This document shows, piece after piece, positions 1-11,690 of a DNA stretch of 64,000 nt. A model generated the notes under the pieces. That model was not told the DNA's origin. It worked only from the letters and a program-made list of their open reading frames with translations, and searched no databases. Each line of letters starts with the position of its first letter. Position 1 is the stretch's first letter. The translations under genes and the position numbers were made by a program. Source of the stretch: Undaria pinnatifida (Eukaryota > Sar > Phaeophyceae > Laminariales > Alariaceae); NCBI GenBank assembly GCA_012845835.1, contig JABAKD010000023.1, forward strand, positions 11,502,427-11,566,426, in the 5' to 3' direction.

Positions 1-301
1 GCGTGGAGCTCATGACGATGCGGCTTCATTCAGGTGCAAGGGTGGTGCGGGTGAAGCTCCCACCTGAACGTAATCGTCCACCGTGGAGTGCGACTGCCGC
101 TCGGTGGTGACGACGATCAGCGTCGAGATGACGTGGGAAGGACTGGAGGAGGCGCAGAGCACCTGGGAGTCGGTGTCACGCGTGTTCCATGATGCGCCGG
201 CCGTGTTGCGAAGAGAGCTCAAGGCGCTGCGGCTGAAGACGGATCAGAAACGGGGGCTTGTACAGCGGAATGGGCTGCGTTTGTGATCATATTTTGGTTT
301 G

Positions 302-335
<34 letters not shown>

Positions 336-1510
336 CGGATTGTGATGTTGATTTCCTGAGCTATCTGAAGTTTGAAATTCTAGTTTTTCTGACTTGGAGT
401 TTCTGCGCAGGGCGCTGATAGTGCCTGACGCAGCCACAGCTAGCGGTTCGTCGCCGATGTGTGTGAACAGAGCATGTCCGGGGTTGATGCTGCTGTTTTA
501 CTGGTGAAATACACATTCCATGTGTGGCCTGGGTTTAAGTTTCATGCGCAATAGGACGTGTAACCCGTGGTGCGTGGTATGCTTGAAAATGCATTGGTGA
601 TGACGCGGCTGCTGAACAACAATTTTTCACGGTCAGTAGACGTGGTAGGTCTTAGGTCGCGATGAAACTGAGCACGATTTGTTGGACTTGATGACTGCCC
701 AACGTACGGACAGCTATGTTTATCACAGCTACTCGGTTTGATTCAGCTTGTGGTTGGTAGCCCGAGATGGGCTTTTGGAGGGTGCTGCACCGCTGTGGTC
801 GTATCATTGGGCATTTTATCGCACATACAACGGTTGGATACCTTTTGTCAGGGAGTTCCATTGTCACTATTGGCGTTTCTCGTGAGCTCTTGAGATCTTG
901 AGATACAAAAGGGAAGGTCCACGGCCGACGGCATGGCACTTCCCCGTGTGATTGCGAACGAGATATTGCATTGTGGACAAACGCACTCCGAGCCTACGAG
1001 GGAAAGTCCTCGGAGCTGATACCACCGCGCCCGCGGTCGCGCGAGTCGGTACACCTAGGAGATAGATGGTGGCCACAGACGGCGAAACAGGAAGGGGATA
1101 TGATAAGCAAACATTTCATACGTAATCCTTACTATATAATACGCTAACGTCGTCATAATAATGATGACGTCCAAATTGATATTTAAAACATTCGGTTTCA
1201 GTATTCATTTTGCGTGACCCGCCCTACCGCTCGCACCCCGGCCCCCAGCGACCGCCCGCCACGCCCGCCTCACACATGAGCCCTCCGTGTCCCCGGCGAC
1301 ATAACGGCCGACGGTTCCCAACGCGGCCAGCAGGGAGCGTGAAAAGTCTCACCCGAGGATGGCTCGCGTTCTCCCCGCGAAGACGGAGAATCGTAAGAAA
1401 GTGGAAATCCCCACCCAGTTCCTCGCGTACCCGAGGTGCTGTGGTGCGTACTGCTGAATTGCTGTGTGCTGCCGTTATGAATTGGTCCGCACGTACTGCT
1501 GCACTGTTGT
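1..1510. other. No gene recognised; contains a 33-G run
   Basis: I recognise no gene here. The only clear structure is an uninterrupted G run at 303-335. Open frames in this stretch have no recognisable domain and are short. The rest is ordinary mixed-composition sequence. Confidence 0.5.
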
Positions 1511-1518
1511 TGTACTGC

Positions 1519-1690
1519 TGTGGTGGGTAGGTCGGTGGGTGGTGGTGGGTGGTGGGTGGTGGGTGGTGGTGGGTGGTGGGTGGTGGGTGGTGGGCGGTGG
1601 GTGGTGGGTGGTGGGTGGTGGGTGGTGGGTGGCGAGTGGTGGGTGCTAGGTGGTGGGTGGCGAGTGGTGGGTGCTAGGTGGTGGCGGCTC
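1519..1690. repeat. GGTGGGT-type minisatellite
   Basis: Runs of the unit GGTGGGT with slight variants fill this stretch on the plus strand. A weaker patch of the same type is at 1794-1855. Open frames across it encode only Gly/Trp/Val repeats and are not real genes. Confidence 0.85.
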
Positions 1691-2173
1691 GCTCGCTCAT
1701 AATGTCGGGGGATCGTAAAAAAAAAAAATGTTTCCTACTTTGGGTACCGGTTTACAACCGTACGTACTACTGCATTGCTGTACTGCTGTATTGGGTTGGT
1801 CGGTGGGTGATGGGTGGGTGGTGGGTGCACTGGGTGGTGCCTGGTGGGTTGGTGGATCCTACTTTCGTACGTGGGTTCATGTTTTCGTGCTGTAGGGGTT
1901 GGCCTTAATTTTGGTACCGGTTTACTAGCAACACTACTGTTATTTTCTCCGTCATACCGGCCGGCACCTTGCATACTTCGGGAGTATCACCAATATATGG
2001 AAATGCATAATGAGCGTCCAAATGTTGGCGGTGTCTCTAATAGGAATAGGAACGGTGCTCCGTCTCGAAAGGGATGCGTGGTCAATGGTCAAATGACTAA
2101 GGCAAGCAACAAATGAGTACGCCCCCCCTGCCCTTGGAATAAATATACCTATCATAGTCCTCAGGCGGATTTT

Positions 2174-2575
2174 ATGTCGCACATCTCTCCGGCCTCTGAC
2201 CGCCTTTCCGCACGGTTTCTTCGCCGGAGCGTGCCTCCGCCTCGCCTGCATCGGCCGGCGTCGCGGATCCGCCGGCTGCGCGCCGTAGCGCCTGCGCGGG
2301 GCGTCAACGTCTGGATCTACGACGGATCTACGAAAATCGATGAGCTGTCAGCGTTTTCGCGCATTAATTCACGACAGGGTTGATGTCTGCGCGTATTTCT
2401 TTCCGGTATGTCCTCTTTGACCTTCGACCCTCGAGGATCGGTGATCACCCTGCCCAAGCGGCCATTGTGGGAGCCTACGCCGACGGCTAAATGGTCGGAT
2501 GTGGGACACAATTGGAATGCCCCGGTCACAAATGCCGCCCACGCCTCGTCGAGAACTGTCATCTATGAAAAAATC
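2174..2575. repeat. Dispersed repeat module R1, copy 1
   Basis: This GC-rich module matches 31500-31900 by eye. Shared anchors include CTCTGACCGCCTTTCCGC, GGTTTCTTCGC and GCCCCGCCTCGCCTGCA-like text, then a shared run of GTCGAGAACTG-type sequence. Both copies are followed by short tandem repeats built on cataccaggtatg or ctacaaatggtat. The left edge in both copies begins near TCTCC, as a Helitron 5' end would. No protein domain was recognised in either strand. Confidence 0.6.
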
Positions 2576-2600
2576 CCGAAAGCCAAAGTTGCTCGAAGCT

Positions 2601-2696
2601 ACGCATACCAGGTATGAAACTATGACAACAGCTGTACCGCCAGGTACTACGCATACCAGGTATGATACTATGACAACAGCTGTACCACAAGGTACA
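2601..2696. repeat. 48-bp tandem repeat, two copies
   Basis: Two near-identical 48-bp units start at 2601 and 2649. Each contains CATACCAGGTATG and ACAACAGCTGTAC, both palindromic. The position just after module R1 parallels the 34-bp repeats after the second R1 copy. Confidence 0.85.
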
Positions 2697-2874
2697 AGAG
2701 GCAGCAGAAACTATGCAGCAGTCGCAGCAGATCGCCAGGGCGTCATGGCGCCAACGCATGAGTCGAATCTTCTGTTATGAAAATCAAGCTAGCAATAGCA
2801 GCCGTTGACTCCCTGCTCCGATATCCAAGTTGCACCTTGCCATTTTTTTTTCGGTTCAATAGCATTGTCCCACT

Positions 2875-2998
2875 CCACACCACACCCCCACACCACACCA
2901 CACACCTCTCCACCCCACACCACACACCTCTCCACCCCACACCACACACCTCTCCACCCCACACCACACACCTCTCCACCCCACACCACACACACCAA
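2875..2998. repeat. 22-bp CA/CT-rich minisatellite
   Basis: About five copies of a 22-bp unit containing CCTCTCCACCCCACACCACA. Frames across it on both strands give only Thr/His/Pro or Val/Trp/Gly repeats. Confidence 0.9.
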
Positions 2999-3018
2999 CC
3001 TGCTAGCCACCCTACCCG

Positions 3019-3377
3019 ATGGACCCGCTCAAGCGATATCCGGCTAAAAAGACGAAACCCTCGGAAGCCGCCGCCCAGACACAAGGCCTTTCCACGTGGT
3101 GGGAGAGGTAACTACGAAGCCCTGCGGGGACGGCTACTGCGACGGCCTCCTACTGAAAATAGTAACTGGGCGTGGCGTGGTTGGGTAATCCTGCGACAAG
3201 AGCGTCCAAGAGGGGACCCCTACTCCTGCCCGTTCACCGCAAACAACTTTCGCCCCGAGCGCGATCCCTCCAAGACGCAGACGAAGCTGATCTGCGTCAT
3301 TTGTATCCTGCCCGTCAACGGGGCTGTCTCCATAGGGAAGAAGCTGGAGGGAGAATCAGACGAGGACGGCAAAGCCA
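3019..3377 (+). CDS. Candidate spliced gene fragment, two exons, possible Zn-binding N-terminus
   Basis: Exon 1 runs from the ATG at 3019 to 3107 and begins MDPLKRYPAKK. It ends after a Trp-Trp-Glu just before a GT at 3108. An acceptor AG at 3209-3210 restores the frame (phase 2), and exon 2 runs 3211-3377. The joined reading continues with PYSCPFTANNF and then LICVIC, giving a C-x2-C pair. A donor GTAAAT follows at 3378. The WWE plus C-x2-C order recalls a BED-type zinc finger of hAT transposases, but the terminal histidines are not seen, so this is only a suggestion. No later exon could be chained in frame. It may be a genuine 5' end, a captured fragment or a pseudogene. Confidence 0.35.
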
Positions 3378-4135
3378 GTAAATGTTTTTCGTTTTGTTTT
3401 TTCTGTTGTGAATTTGTTCGGGGCGGGTTATTATTCCCTCTACGACGCACACTTATGGAACGAGTATTATATCACACAGCAGTGCAGCTGTCTTTTCTCT
3501 CCTTTCGTCTCCTTCTGTGTATTGCCTGCTGCTGTGTCCCAAATTTTCACAGCTGGGGAAGAAGCTGGAGGGAGAATCAGACAAGGGCGGCAAAGTCAGT
3601 AAGTGTTTTTTGTTTTGTTTTTTCTGTTGTAAATTTGTTCGGGGCGGGTTACTATTCCCTCTACGACGCACACTTATGGAACGAGTATTATATCACACAG
3701 CAGTGCAGCTGTCTTTTCTCTCCTTCCGTCTCCTTCTGTGTATTGCCTACTGCTGTGTGTCCCAAATTTTCACAGCTGCACATATCCTTTTCGTCTCCTG
3801 CTGTGTATTGCCTTGTTTGTGTCCCGAAATTTGAGAGCCAGTACGTTGGAGTGTGACTGCTTTGCCAGACTAACCCGAACCAAGTACGTACCGTACGTAC
3901 TGTGAGTACTGCTGCTGCAATGTACGTTGAAATTACTCTTTCTGTCCTTTTTTTACTGGCGTAGCCGATTTTTTTTTTTTTTTTTGTGGTGGAGGGCGAT
4001 CAGTTTCTCTCAAATACGCGCATATGGTACGAGTATGATGACATACAACAGTACAGCAGTCTTCTCTCGAGCGCATCCTTTTGGTCTCCGGCTGTCTAAT
4101 GTTATACGAGTATGTGTCCCAAATTTTGAGCGACC
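3338..4135 (+). repeat. 218-bp tandem repeat carrying an exon-like segment
   Basis: Two close copies (about 3338-3555 and 3556-3775) and one diverged copy (about 3946-4135). Each good copy starts with an exon-like 46-bp piece encoding KKLEGESD-like residues, followed by a donor (GTAAAT in copy 1, GTAAGT in copy 2). A pyrimidine-rich stretch then ends in AAATTTTCACAG, a good acceptor. The unit is therefore one exon plus one intron. Confidence 0.7.
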
Positions 4136-4320
4136 TCTTTTCTGCACGTACTACTGGTGCAATGTACGTTGAAGTTACTCGGCTGTTTACTGGAGATTTT
4201 TTCTCGCTCTCATACCTGACCCGAAACAACTACGACATGTGTACGGTATGAAAACTACTGCTGCAATGTACGTTGAAGTTAAAACTTCTGCTGCAATGTA
4301 CGTTGCAGTGTCTCTTACGT
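3900..4320. repeat. Short dispersed motif GCAATGTACGTTGAA, four copies
   Basis: The motif TGCAATGTACGTTGAAGTTA occurs with small changes near 3917, 4158, 4265 and 4291. It lies downstream of the exon-like repeats. I see no coding function. Confidence 0.6.
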
Positions 4321-4329
4321 TTGTTTTTT

Positions 4330-6180
4330 TCTAGCGCTCTCATACGACCAATACCTCCAACTACTGGGACAACCTGAGATACTCGCAGCATGACTAAAGT
4401 ACGGCGAGGAAATCCACGTTTCTTTCACTAACTCCTCCCTCCCTAACATTCAACTTGCCCATACTGAAACTATCCATTTACTCTTCAATCCGTTGTCCAG
4501 ACACTACGATGCTCTCATGATTACGTTCCCACGAAACAATACCCCCACCAATGTTCTTCCTCCAGGTGCCTAGGTCTCCACAAGACTCATTATCTGTCCA
4601 CCATCTACATCGTCGTCTTGCCAACACGACTCCACTCCCCGACCTTCGCCACTCATGCAAGGGCGTGTCAACCATGACAGTCGTCTACGACTGTCCGGCG
4701 CTTATCGTCCTTTTTTAAGATATATATATATATATTTCACGATATGGAGTCGCTTCGTCTACTAAGCAGTTTTGATTTTTCCACCTTCAGATATCCCCCC
4801 CCCCCCCTTCGTATGACATGACGCAGGAGTACTGGGGAGTACTGGATCTGCTAGTCTGTCCTACCTACGTATTGACGGGTACTGTCTTTTATGTGTAGTC
4901 TCTGCTTTAATGCGTGTTTAACCGCAGGCTGTGAGGGACAGGTGTTGTCTTCCGTATTTTGCCTTTGCATCTTTTCGTGTTTAGCTGCCGGTTTGGATGA
5001 TCACATACACGCTAGGCTATACTTCAGACGTACGTAGCGTTTTTTCTCTTCTTGATCCGTGGGCGGTTTCGGTAGTTGCGTACGTCTACAATATTTAGTG
5101 CAGTGCCATCCTTCGATGATATCCGGCACTTTTTCCTCGCCTTTCTATGTGCTATGTTGGGCAAATACATGGGTGTTTTCCATCGTTTTAGCGATGCCTT
5201 CCGCTGTATGCTAGGTTTCTGCGTCCTCGATAGCCGGCGTTGAGTTCCATGTTGTTTGCCTTCCGCATTGGGCTCAGTTTATATATCCTCGTTGTTTGAG
5301 GTTTGATTCCAAGTTATGTTTTTTTTACGACACGGGAATAAGATAAGCTGTCCATGCCATGATGCTCGTTGCATAGTGCCTTGCGCATTGAGCTCAGTGT
5401 CTACTTCCTCGAGGGGCGACGTGTCGTTCAAAGTACCGCATTGGGCTCAGTTTCTATATCCTTGATGTTCTTATGCCGACATTTTTTACTGCTAAGCATT
5501 AATTCGTTTTCCCAGATATTCTACTTTCCCTATGAGTACGTTGCGGTCCATGTCGGTGCTAGTTGAGCATCGGTGCTAGCTGAGCGCACGCGCTTTTCGA
5601 GACTGAGCGATTTCTATTATTAATAGTATACCTTGACCGGTGTCATGATTAAGGGGGTTTCTCGTGCTGAGCAGTAACAAATTCAAGTCATCCTATAGGT
5701 CTATTGCTTTTAATGCAAGTCTTCATTCTAGTGCTTTGATGTTTTTCCGGTTTCATCCTGCCCAACGTTCACTTCCGAGCGTTGCTCCGTATAGTTTTAA
5801 GCTCTGTAATTACTGTATGCATCGGCGACGTCGTCGACGTTAGTTATGTTTAGCAACAGTGCTACAGTACTGTTTATCTAGGTGCCGGTTATTATGTCTT
5901 TTCAGTTTTGCCCCCTTCTCTACGCTCTCTTACGTCCGCCTTCCGCGTTCCAACTACATGTACGAGTTCGCGCAAGGGTGTGCCCGGCGTTGGTTTGCCC
6001 TTGGTGTAGCAAGACTTTCTCTTTCGTGAACCATGTTGTTTCGTTGCTGAAACGTTTACGCGACTGTCTGTGTTAAGTAAGAACACATGTATTATCAGGT
6101 CATTAGACTACACACTTTGTCACCTAACTCTTGACAAAAAATCTTAGATATGCATCCTTTCCCCCACCGCTGCTATAATG
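4330..6180. other. No gene recognised
   Basis: No domain or convincing spliced frame was seen. There is an AT-dinucleotide tract near 4715-4735 and a C run near 4797-4806. Phrases such as GCATTGGGCTCAGTTT recur near 5265 and 5435, showing diverged duplication. Confidence 0.4.
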
Positions 6181-6301
6181 TTATGTGGAGACGCGATCCT
6201 ACCTACTGCGGACGTCCACCGCCTAACCCTTGGCATCAAATCGTATGCCTTCATCGTTTCTGTTAATAATATTGTTGTTGTGCAATTACGCGATCCTGCG
6301 A

Positions 6302-6336
6302 CCGGCGGCCGTCCAGGCCGCCGGCGAAGCCCCTTG
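6302..6336 (+). repeat. Helitron-like 3' hairpin, copy 1
   Basis: A perfect 9-bp stem (CCGGCGGCC / GGCCGCCGG) closes a 5-nt loop GTCCA. It is followed by CGAAGCCCCTTG and then host-like TATATA sequence. Copies 2 (32511-32545) and 3 (31000-31036) share the same layout and end at the same CTTG. An upstream TTGGCAT motif is also shared. This matches the Helitron pattern of a hairpin about 10 nt before the 3' end, although canonical ends are CTRR and here it is CTTG. Confidence 0.5.
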
Positions 6337-6459
6337 TATATATATAATAGTTGGCCTCAGTTGGCACCGACGCTGTAAAACACTATGTATATTGGGGTTG
6401 GCGTTGGTTGACAAAGACGCTGTAAAACATGCCAATCACAGCGTGAGCTAGACAACCAG

Positions 6460-7020
6460 GGTACCGTTTTGGGGGGGGGGGGGCAGTCACCATGATGATT
6501 ATCGAGTTAGATCATATTGTGCGGGGTGGAGAACCTCAACTCCGCACAAGGGGAATGGTCGCATCACGTAGTATGGATATGGAAAAGCACCTACGAGGCA
6601 GTGACATAGTGATTTATACCCATTGCTGTCTGTGGTGGGGTGGTCACACCAGGAAACAAGTAATTCATTGGCGCTGTCATCCATAAGCAAGGAAGTAGGC
6701 ACAAGGTGCCGAAGTCCGTCTTACGAGCGGTTCTTGGAAGGATGCAGTTCACCCTCCATGCGAATCGCCGAACACCTTGCGGCGCTTCGCGCTTGGTGCA
6801 AGCAATGCCTGTCTGGTCGGTGAAAACCCGACATGCTCCGTCCGGGCATAGTAGGGATGCGAGGGTCTATGGTCATATAACTACGGCCATGCGCAAACTG
6901 AGTACACCCCCCCCCGCGCCCCCCCCCGGCTACACGCTGGCTCCCGCAAACATGAAGATTGGCAAATACCTTCAATTGATACCTATCACTACGCATACGC
7001 ACGTCAGACTCAAGTCCATT
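6460..7020. other. No gene recognised; G and C runs
   Basis: A G run lies near 6471-6483 and C-rich tracts near 6907-6928. Open frames on both strands lack recognisable domains. Confidence 0.4.
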
Positions 7021-7180
7021 GGAAAAAAAGAAACAAAGAAAAGGAAAGAAAAAGAAGAGAAAGGAGAGGAAATAAAAGAAAGAGAAGAAAGCGAAAAAGG
7101 ATGGAAAAGAAAAGAAAAGAACGAAAGGAAAAGACAAGAAGAGGAAGCAAGGAAAGGCAAAGGGAAAAAACGTCATACTA
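6988..7180 (+). repeat. Repeat end with CAATTGG-like motif and purine tract, copy 1
   Basis: A conserved stretch (tatcactacgcatacgcac, then caagtccattgg) leads into an AAAAAGAAAC purine-rich tract. The same order occurs at 14187-14270 (plus) and 61030-61195 (minus). The Lys/Glu-rich frame over the purine tract is not taken as a gene. Confidence 0.6.
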
Positions 7181-7369
7181 GCAGACCCTAGGCACTAACA
7201 AAAGACGGCATTGGGCTCATAGAGGGTATTAAGTGCATCAATGGCACTGGGGGGAGAACGCAACAAGGCGAAGAAGTAAGGGCGGCGTTACGCTAGCTTG
7301 GGACGGCCATTGGAAGGCCCAAAAACTTCAAGACGATGATGGCCAGACCCAGACTTCAGTCTCTTGGGC

Positions 7370-7492
7370 AGGACGCCCCCCCCCCCCGCCCCCCCCTCCC
7401 TCCCCCCTCCCTCCCCCCTCCTCCCCCCCCCCCCCCCCTCCGTCCTCCCTCCCCCCTCCTCCCCCCTCCCTCCCCCCTTCCCTCCTACCTCC
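7370..7492. repeat. C-rich pyrimidine tract
   Basis: Long CCCCTCC runs lie just beyond the 3' end of the LINE. Frames over it code only Pro/Ser or Gly/Glu repeats. Confidence 0.9.
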
Positions 7493-7538
7493 TAGAGATG
7501 CCGACGGTGGATGGCGCTGCCGCGGCCTTCCCGTGTCT

Positions 7539-9732
7539 CTATGCAGCTCTGCGTCTCTCCGCCCCACGCCATTTCGGCATGAATAACTCCGCTCCCTCCT
7601 CTACCCGTCGAAACCATCTGCCGGCCTTCTGAGCATCCTTTCGCCACCCTTCGAAGTTCATTCCAAAGACCGAGATATCATCCTTCAGGTGCACCAACTA
7701 GTCCTTCTCTTGCCCCCCTGAGTAGCCCTTACCCCCAACAAGCTCCCCAAATATCACCCCATGTGGCAGACGCTCCTCCCCCATACGTGCTACGAATCTC
7801 GCAAACAAAATCCTCCGTTTGCGCACTATCGCCTCAACGCTCTCGAAATCTGTCTGGGCAAGCGAGTCGGCGTACGATAGGGTGTGGTCGTCGCGCTTCC
7901 GTTTCCGCCATCCAAGGCATCGGAGGAGCATGGAGCGGTGAACCCGTCGTAGCCTGCCATGGTCAGGCTTGTTTAGGCTCCACGTCATGCAACCGCAAAA
8001 TAGTGTCTCGATCACCTCGGCTTTCAGCAATCGCACCTTCAACGGTAAGCGCACACCCGGGCGATCATAGATTTCCATCTTGTACCGCTGGAAGCACGGC
8101 CAGGCCCTCTGAAGACGCCGCGTTATTTCAATGGTAAGGTCTCTGTATGCGGTGATAGCCCCGCCCAAGTACACAAACTCGATTGTTTGTTTGTATACCT
8201 GGTCGGCTGCATTGATGGTGAACGACACCTTCCCCCCACCTTTGGCTGGCAAATGATCTCTGTTTTGGCCTCGGAGACCGTACGCCCGAACGCCGAGCAC
8301 GCAGTAACGATCACCGCCATCATCCTCTCCAACCATTTTGATGATCGCGATACGATTCCCGATTCGTCAGCGTACCGCATACCCCACAATCTCTGCACCT
8401 CCTCCTCCTCCTTCCCCCCCTGCCCGTCGACTTTGCCTGTGCGTGAAGTGCCCTTTTTCTCGCCTTCCTCCTTCCGCTGGAGCTGCACCGTGTTGTCCGT
8501 AATGGCTGCATCAGCGAGGAAGCGTTTCTCGGCCACACGCAGTATCGCCGCGAAAAACACGTTGAACAGCAGTGGCACGAGCACGCATCCTTGCCTGAGA
8601 CCTTGCCCCACCCCGAAGTTATCCGAGCACTCCATCATCCAACCGCACGCATGCTTGCATGCCGTCGTGGAATTGGCGGATGACGGCAACCATTCTCGGT
8701 TACACGCCAAAACGAGCAAGGACATCCCACAGAAGGGTTCGGTCGACGGAGACATATGCTTGGTAAGGTCGATAATACGCAAGAACAAGGGGGTGTCCTT
8801 CCGCGCCAGTTCCTGCAGTCGTCCTACTACGAACATCATGCCAACCGTCGAGCGTTAGGGTCTGAACCCACATTGTTCCTCCGGCAATATGTTCTCGTGT
8901 TCGCAGTAGTCACTAAGGCGACCCGCGATGACTTTGAGGAGTACTTTGCCGGCGTGAGCCACGAGGGAGATGCCACGAAAGTTGCCAAACTCTGTTCAAC
9001 CTGTCGTGAAGCACCTTAATCGTTGCATCTTGCCATCGTTGCGGCACACCACCTCCCCTCCAAACAGCGACGATGATATCGTGGAACTTTCCGAGCGTGT
9101 CGATTTCTCCTTCGTCGGCCAAGACCTTCAAGAGCTCGGCCGGGAGACCATCGGGCCTTATTCGGTTCGCCAACGCACGGATCGCCTCCTCTACTTCGTA
9201 CCTAGACGGGACATCATCCAGTGGTCTGCACAGGGGCCATTGCTTAAGCTCGTCCACAATACTCGGGTCACGGGTCGGCGACTTGATGTTAAGCAATTTA
9301 TGAAACCACCTCACCCACCGCTCGCGGATGAGGTTATCCCGCAGCAATCGACCTTCCTCGTCCTTGATGTACTGCGAGTTAAACGTCCTCTTCCCTTCCA
9401 CAACCATCCCCTTTATGTGTTTGAAGAAGTCAAACTGATCACCTTCTGGGATACGCTCTTCGAGTTGGCTGACGTAATCTTCGAAGAACCTCTGTACAGC
9501 TTCTCCCGCAACGCGTGCGTTTCAGCTGTTTGGTGGTCGCCTTCAAGGCTCGCCGTAGACCACGATCATCTGGAGCAGAACGGAACCATTTCCTCGCGCC
9601 TTCCCTATCCTGCCATCGTGCAGCCAACTCCACTTTCGTCTCCTCGGTCGCACACCAGCCCCTCGGTACTTGTTTGCGCCGAATAGGGGGCGCTATGTCG
9701 GCCGCATTCAACAATAGCGTCTCGGTTAGCAC
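7539..9732 (-). mobile_element. Decayed LINE-type retrotransposon, reverse transcriptase region
   Basis: Minus-strand fragments in order 9732-9439, 9407-8913, 8839-8123, 8336-7698 and on to a stop near 7539 make one non-LTR reverse transcriptase split by frameshifts. Seen motifs are GLRQGC (about 8586-8603), the catalytic box written YADE instead of YADD (8363-8374), and EFVYLGGAI followed by a long C-terminal domain (VRLLKAEVIETL, RCLGWRKRKRDDH). At about 7709 an in-frame TAG interrupts, after which the frame continues to PKWRGAERRRAA. No endonuclease domain was recognised upstream, so the element is probably 5'-truncated. LINE proteins copy their RNA at a nicked target. This copy has several frameshifts and a changed catalytic Asp, so it is almost surely dead. 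Confidence 0.85.
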
Positions 9733-9862
9733 CGAGGTTATGTCATCAACGTTTCCGGTACTATTACCGGGTATCGGGTATCGGGGATGTAAGCTTGGCT
9801 GCTATCGCTTCTTGGAAACTAATCCGGAGAACAAGTATCCAGGCTCAATCACAGCTCCCCAT

Positions 9863-10030
9863 AATTGGCTCATTGCTAGAGTTGGCGAGCCACGCACGCA
9901 TTTCAAAACTGGCTTTTGCTGTGTTTTTGCCCGTAGCCTTCGCTGAATTGGCTCATCGCTAGAGTTGGCGAGCCACGCACGCATTTCAAAACCGGCTTTT
10001 GCTCGTGCTTTTGCCCGTAGCCTTCGCTGA
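9863..10030. repeat. 84-bp tandem duplication
   Basis: Two copies start at 9863 and 9947, sharing TTGGCTCATYGCTAGAGTTG and CCGTAGCCTTCGCTGA. They lie upstream of the LINE reverse transcriptase on the minus strand. No function is assigned. Confidence 0.85.
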
Positions 10031-10654
10031 TCCTTCCTATAGCCGTCTGCTATCAGGCTGACTGGGGACTTAGGTTTAGTCGACTGGATGTGTCGTCGTG
10101 CGAGTATCAAGCACGAAGAAATATCACTGAAGGTCGAAAGGTTCAATTTATTTTAACGTGCACATACATTTTGTCCGATTTTGTTTTGGAGCACAGAGAT
10201 CCTTGAATCATTGATATCTATGTATTGGGACGCGTGCAGCGGTGTACATAATATAAAGAGCATTCTTGATTTCAAACTCGTATCCTATGTCCGATTTTTA
10301 AAATATACCAGGTATGTGTATGTATAATTGCGATTTTTTTTTTTCTTCGGTCACATCTCTTCGTGCTCGCACCTTTGTCCCAAACGTCGGGTGGGGTGCG
10401 CACAATTCGACCGTCGGGCTCACGTTGCCGGAGGTTTGAGCGCGATCCGTGCAATGTGTCGCGCGTGGCAAGCCTTTTGAACTTTTTTGGCCTTGGGCAC
10501 ACTTAAGGCAAATCCCCGGGTTTCCGCAACATCCCCGCGGGGTTTGGGTTTCTGCATCCCCTATCCCCATATATATATACGCACGTAAGATTTGGATGCA
10601 AACCGGGATTTTCTGCTCGTAGAGGGTACTCGCACATTTCCCTCTTTTTGCACA

Positions 10655-11690
10655 GAGCACCACGCTACGATCCTGCCTACCAGCAGCAGTCCAGCCCCCT
10701 AGCAGCAGCAGCCTGCAACTCTATGCGCGTGCGGCTGCTGTTGTTGTAGATGATTACTTTGATCGGAGCCTGCGATGCTCTACCCGCCTATACGCCACTA
10801 CCTCTCGCTGCTGCTGCTTGTGCTGCTTCTGTCAAGTGACACGCCGGCGTAAAGGGTAAGGATCATTTGAATATCACATTAGTTTCTTACATGATACCGT
10901 ACCATACCAAGAGAGCACAATGCTACAATTCTGCCGCACAGCAGCGGCGGTAGGCACACCATAAGTGTAAGATCGTAGATGGCAGACAGCAAACAGCATG
11001 CGGAGAGCACAGCGCTAGCCTGCGATGCTCTACCCGCCTATACGCCACTACCTCTCGCTGCTACTGCTGCTTCTGCTGCTTCTGTCAAGTGACATGCCGG
11101 CGTAAAGTGTAAGGATCGTTTGAATATCACATTAGTATCTAAACGGTCCTTATATTTATGTTCATGTTGGTGTTCTCATATGATACCGTGCCATACCAAG
11201 AGAGCACAACGCTACAAGCTCTACTCCACATCATCAGCGGTAGGCAACACTATTTATGTAGGATCTCAGATGACAGACAGCAGACAACATGTGGAGAGCG
11301 CAACGCTACAACCCTGCTGCACAGCTGCAGCGATAGGTGACACCATTTATGTGCGCTTGGCGTGTCCTCGCTATGCTGCGGCGAGTTGCTTGTGTCGGAG
11401 CCTGTCCTAATTTGTCACCCTACCATACCGCACGTTTCTACTGTGCTGCCGCTCTGGGCGCGCGTGTCCATCGATGCGGAAACATAGGGACCTTTGTAAC
11501 ATTAATAATTTAAATACCAACCCATCCTTATACATTAACGTCCACAGAGGCAGTTCTTTAACGAGTATTTTTATGGTTTTTTTGCGAAGATCGCAAGTGG
11601 CAGACAGCAGACAACGCGCGGGAGCAAAACGCTACAGGTAGGACCATGTGCGTGCGCGTGCTGTATCCTCTCTTTACGGCGGCGAGATGC
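10655..11690. repeat. Higher-order minisatellite (about 92-bp and 252-bp periods)
   Basis: The motif GAGAGCACAACGCTACAA recurs near 10913, 11005, 11202, 11294 and, diverged, 10655 and 11620. A larger 252-bp unit starting GCCTGCGATGCTCTACCCGC repeats near 10768 and 11020. I see no gene. Confidence 0.7.

Noticed and set aside
1464-1702. Gly/Trp/Val-rich ORFs
   Set aside because: They are translations of the GGTGGGT minisatellite in several overlapping frames.
2743-3084. Minus-strand ORFs rich in VWCGVERC
   Set aside because: They are translations of the 22-bp CA/CT minisatellite.
6706-7191. 161-residue Lys/Glu-rich ORF and its antisense Phe/Ser-rich ORF
   Set aside because: Both arise from the purine tract of a dispersed repeat end.
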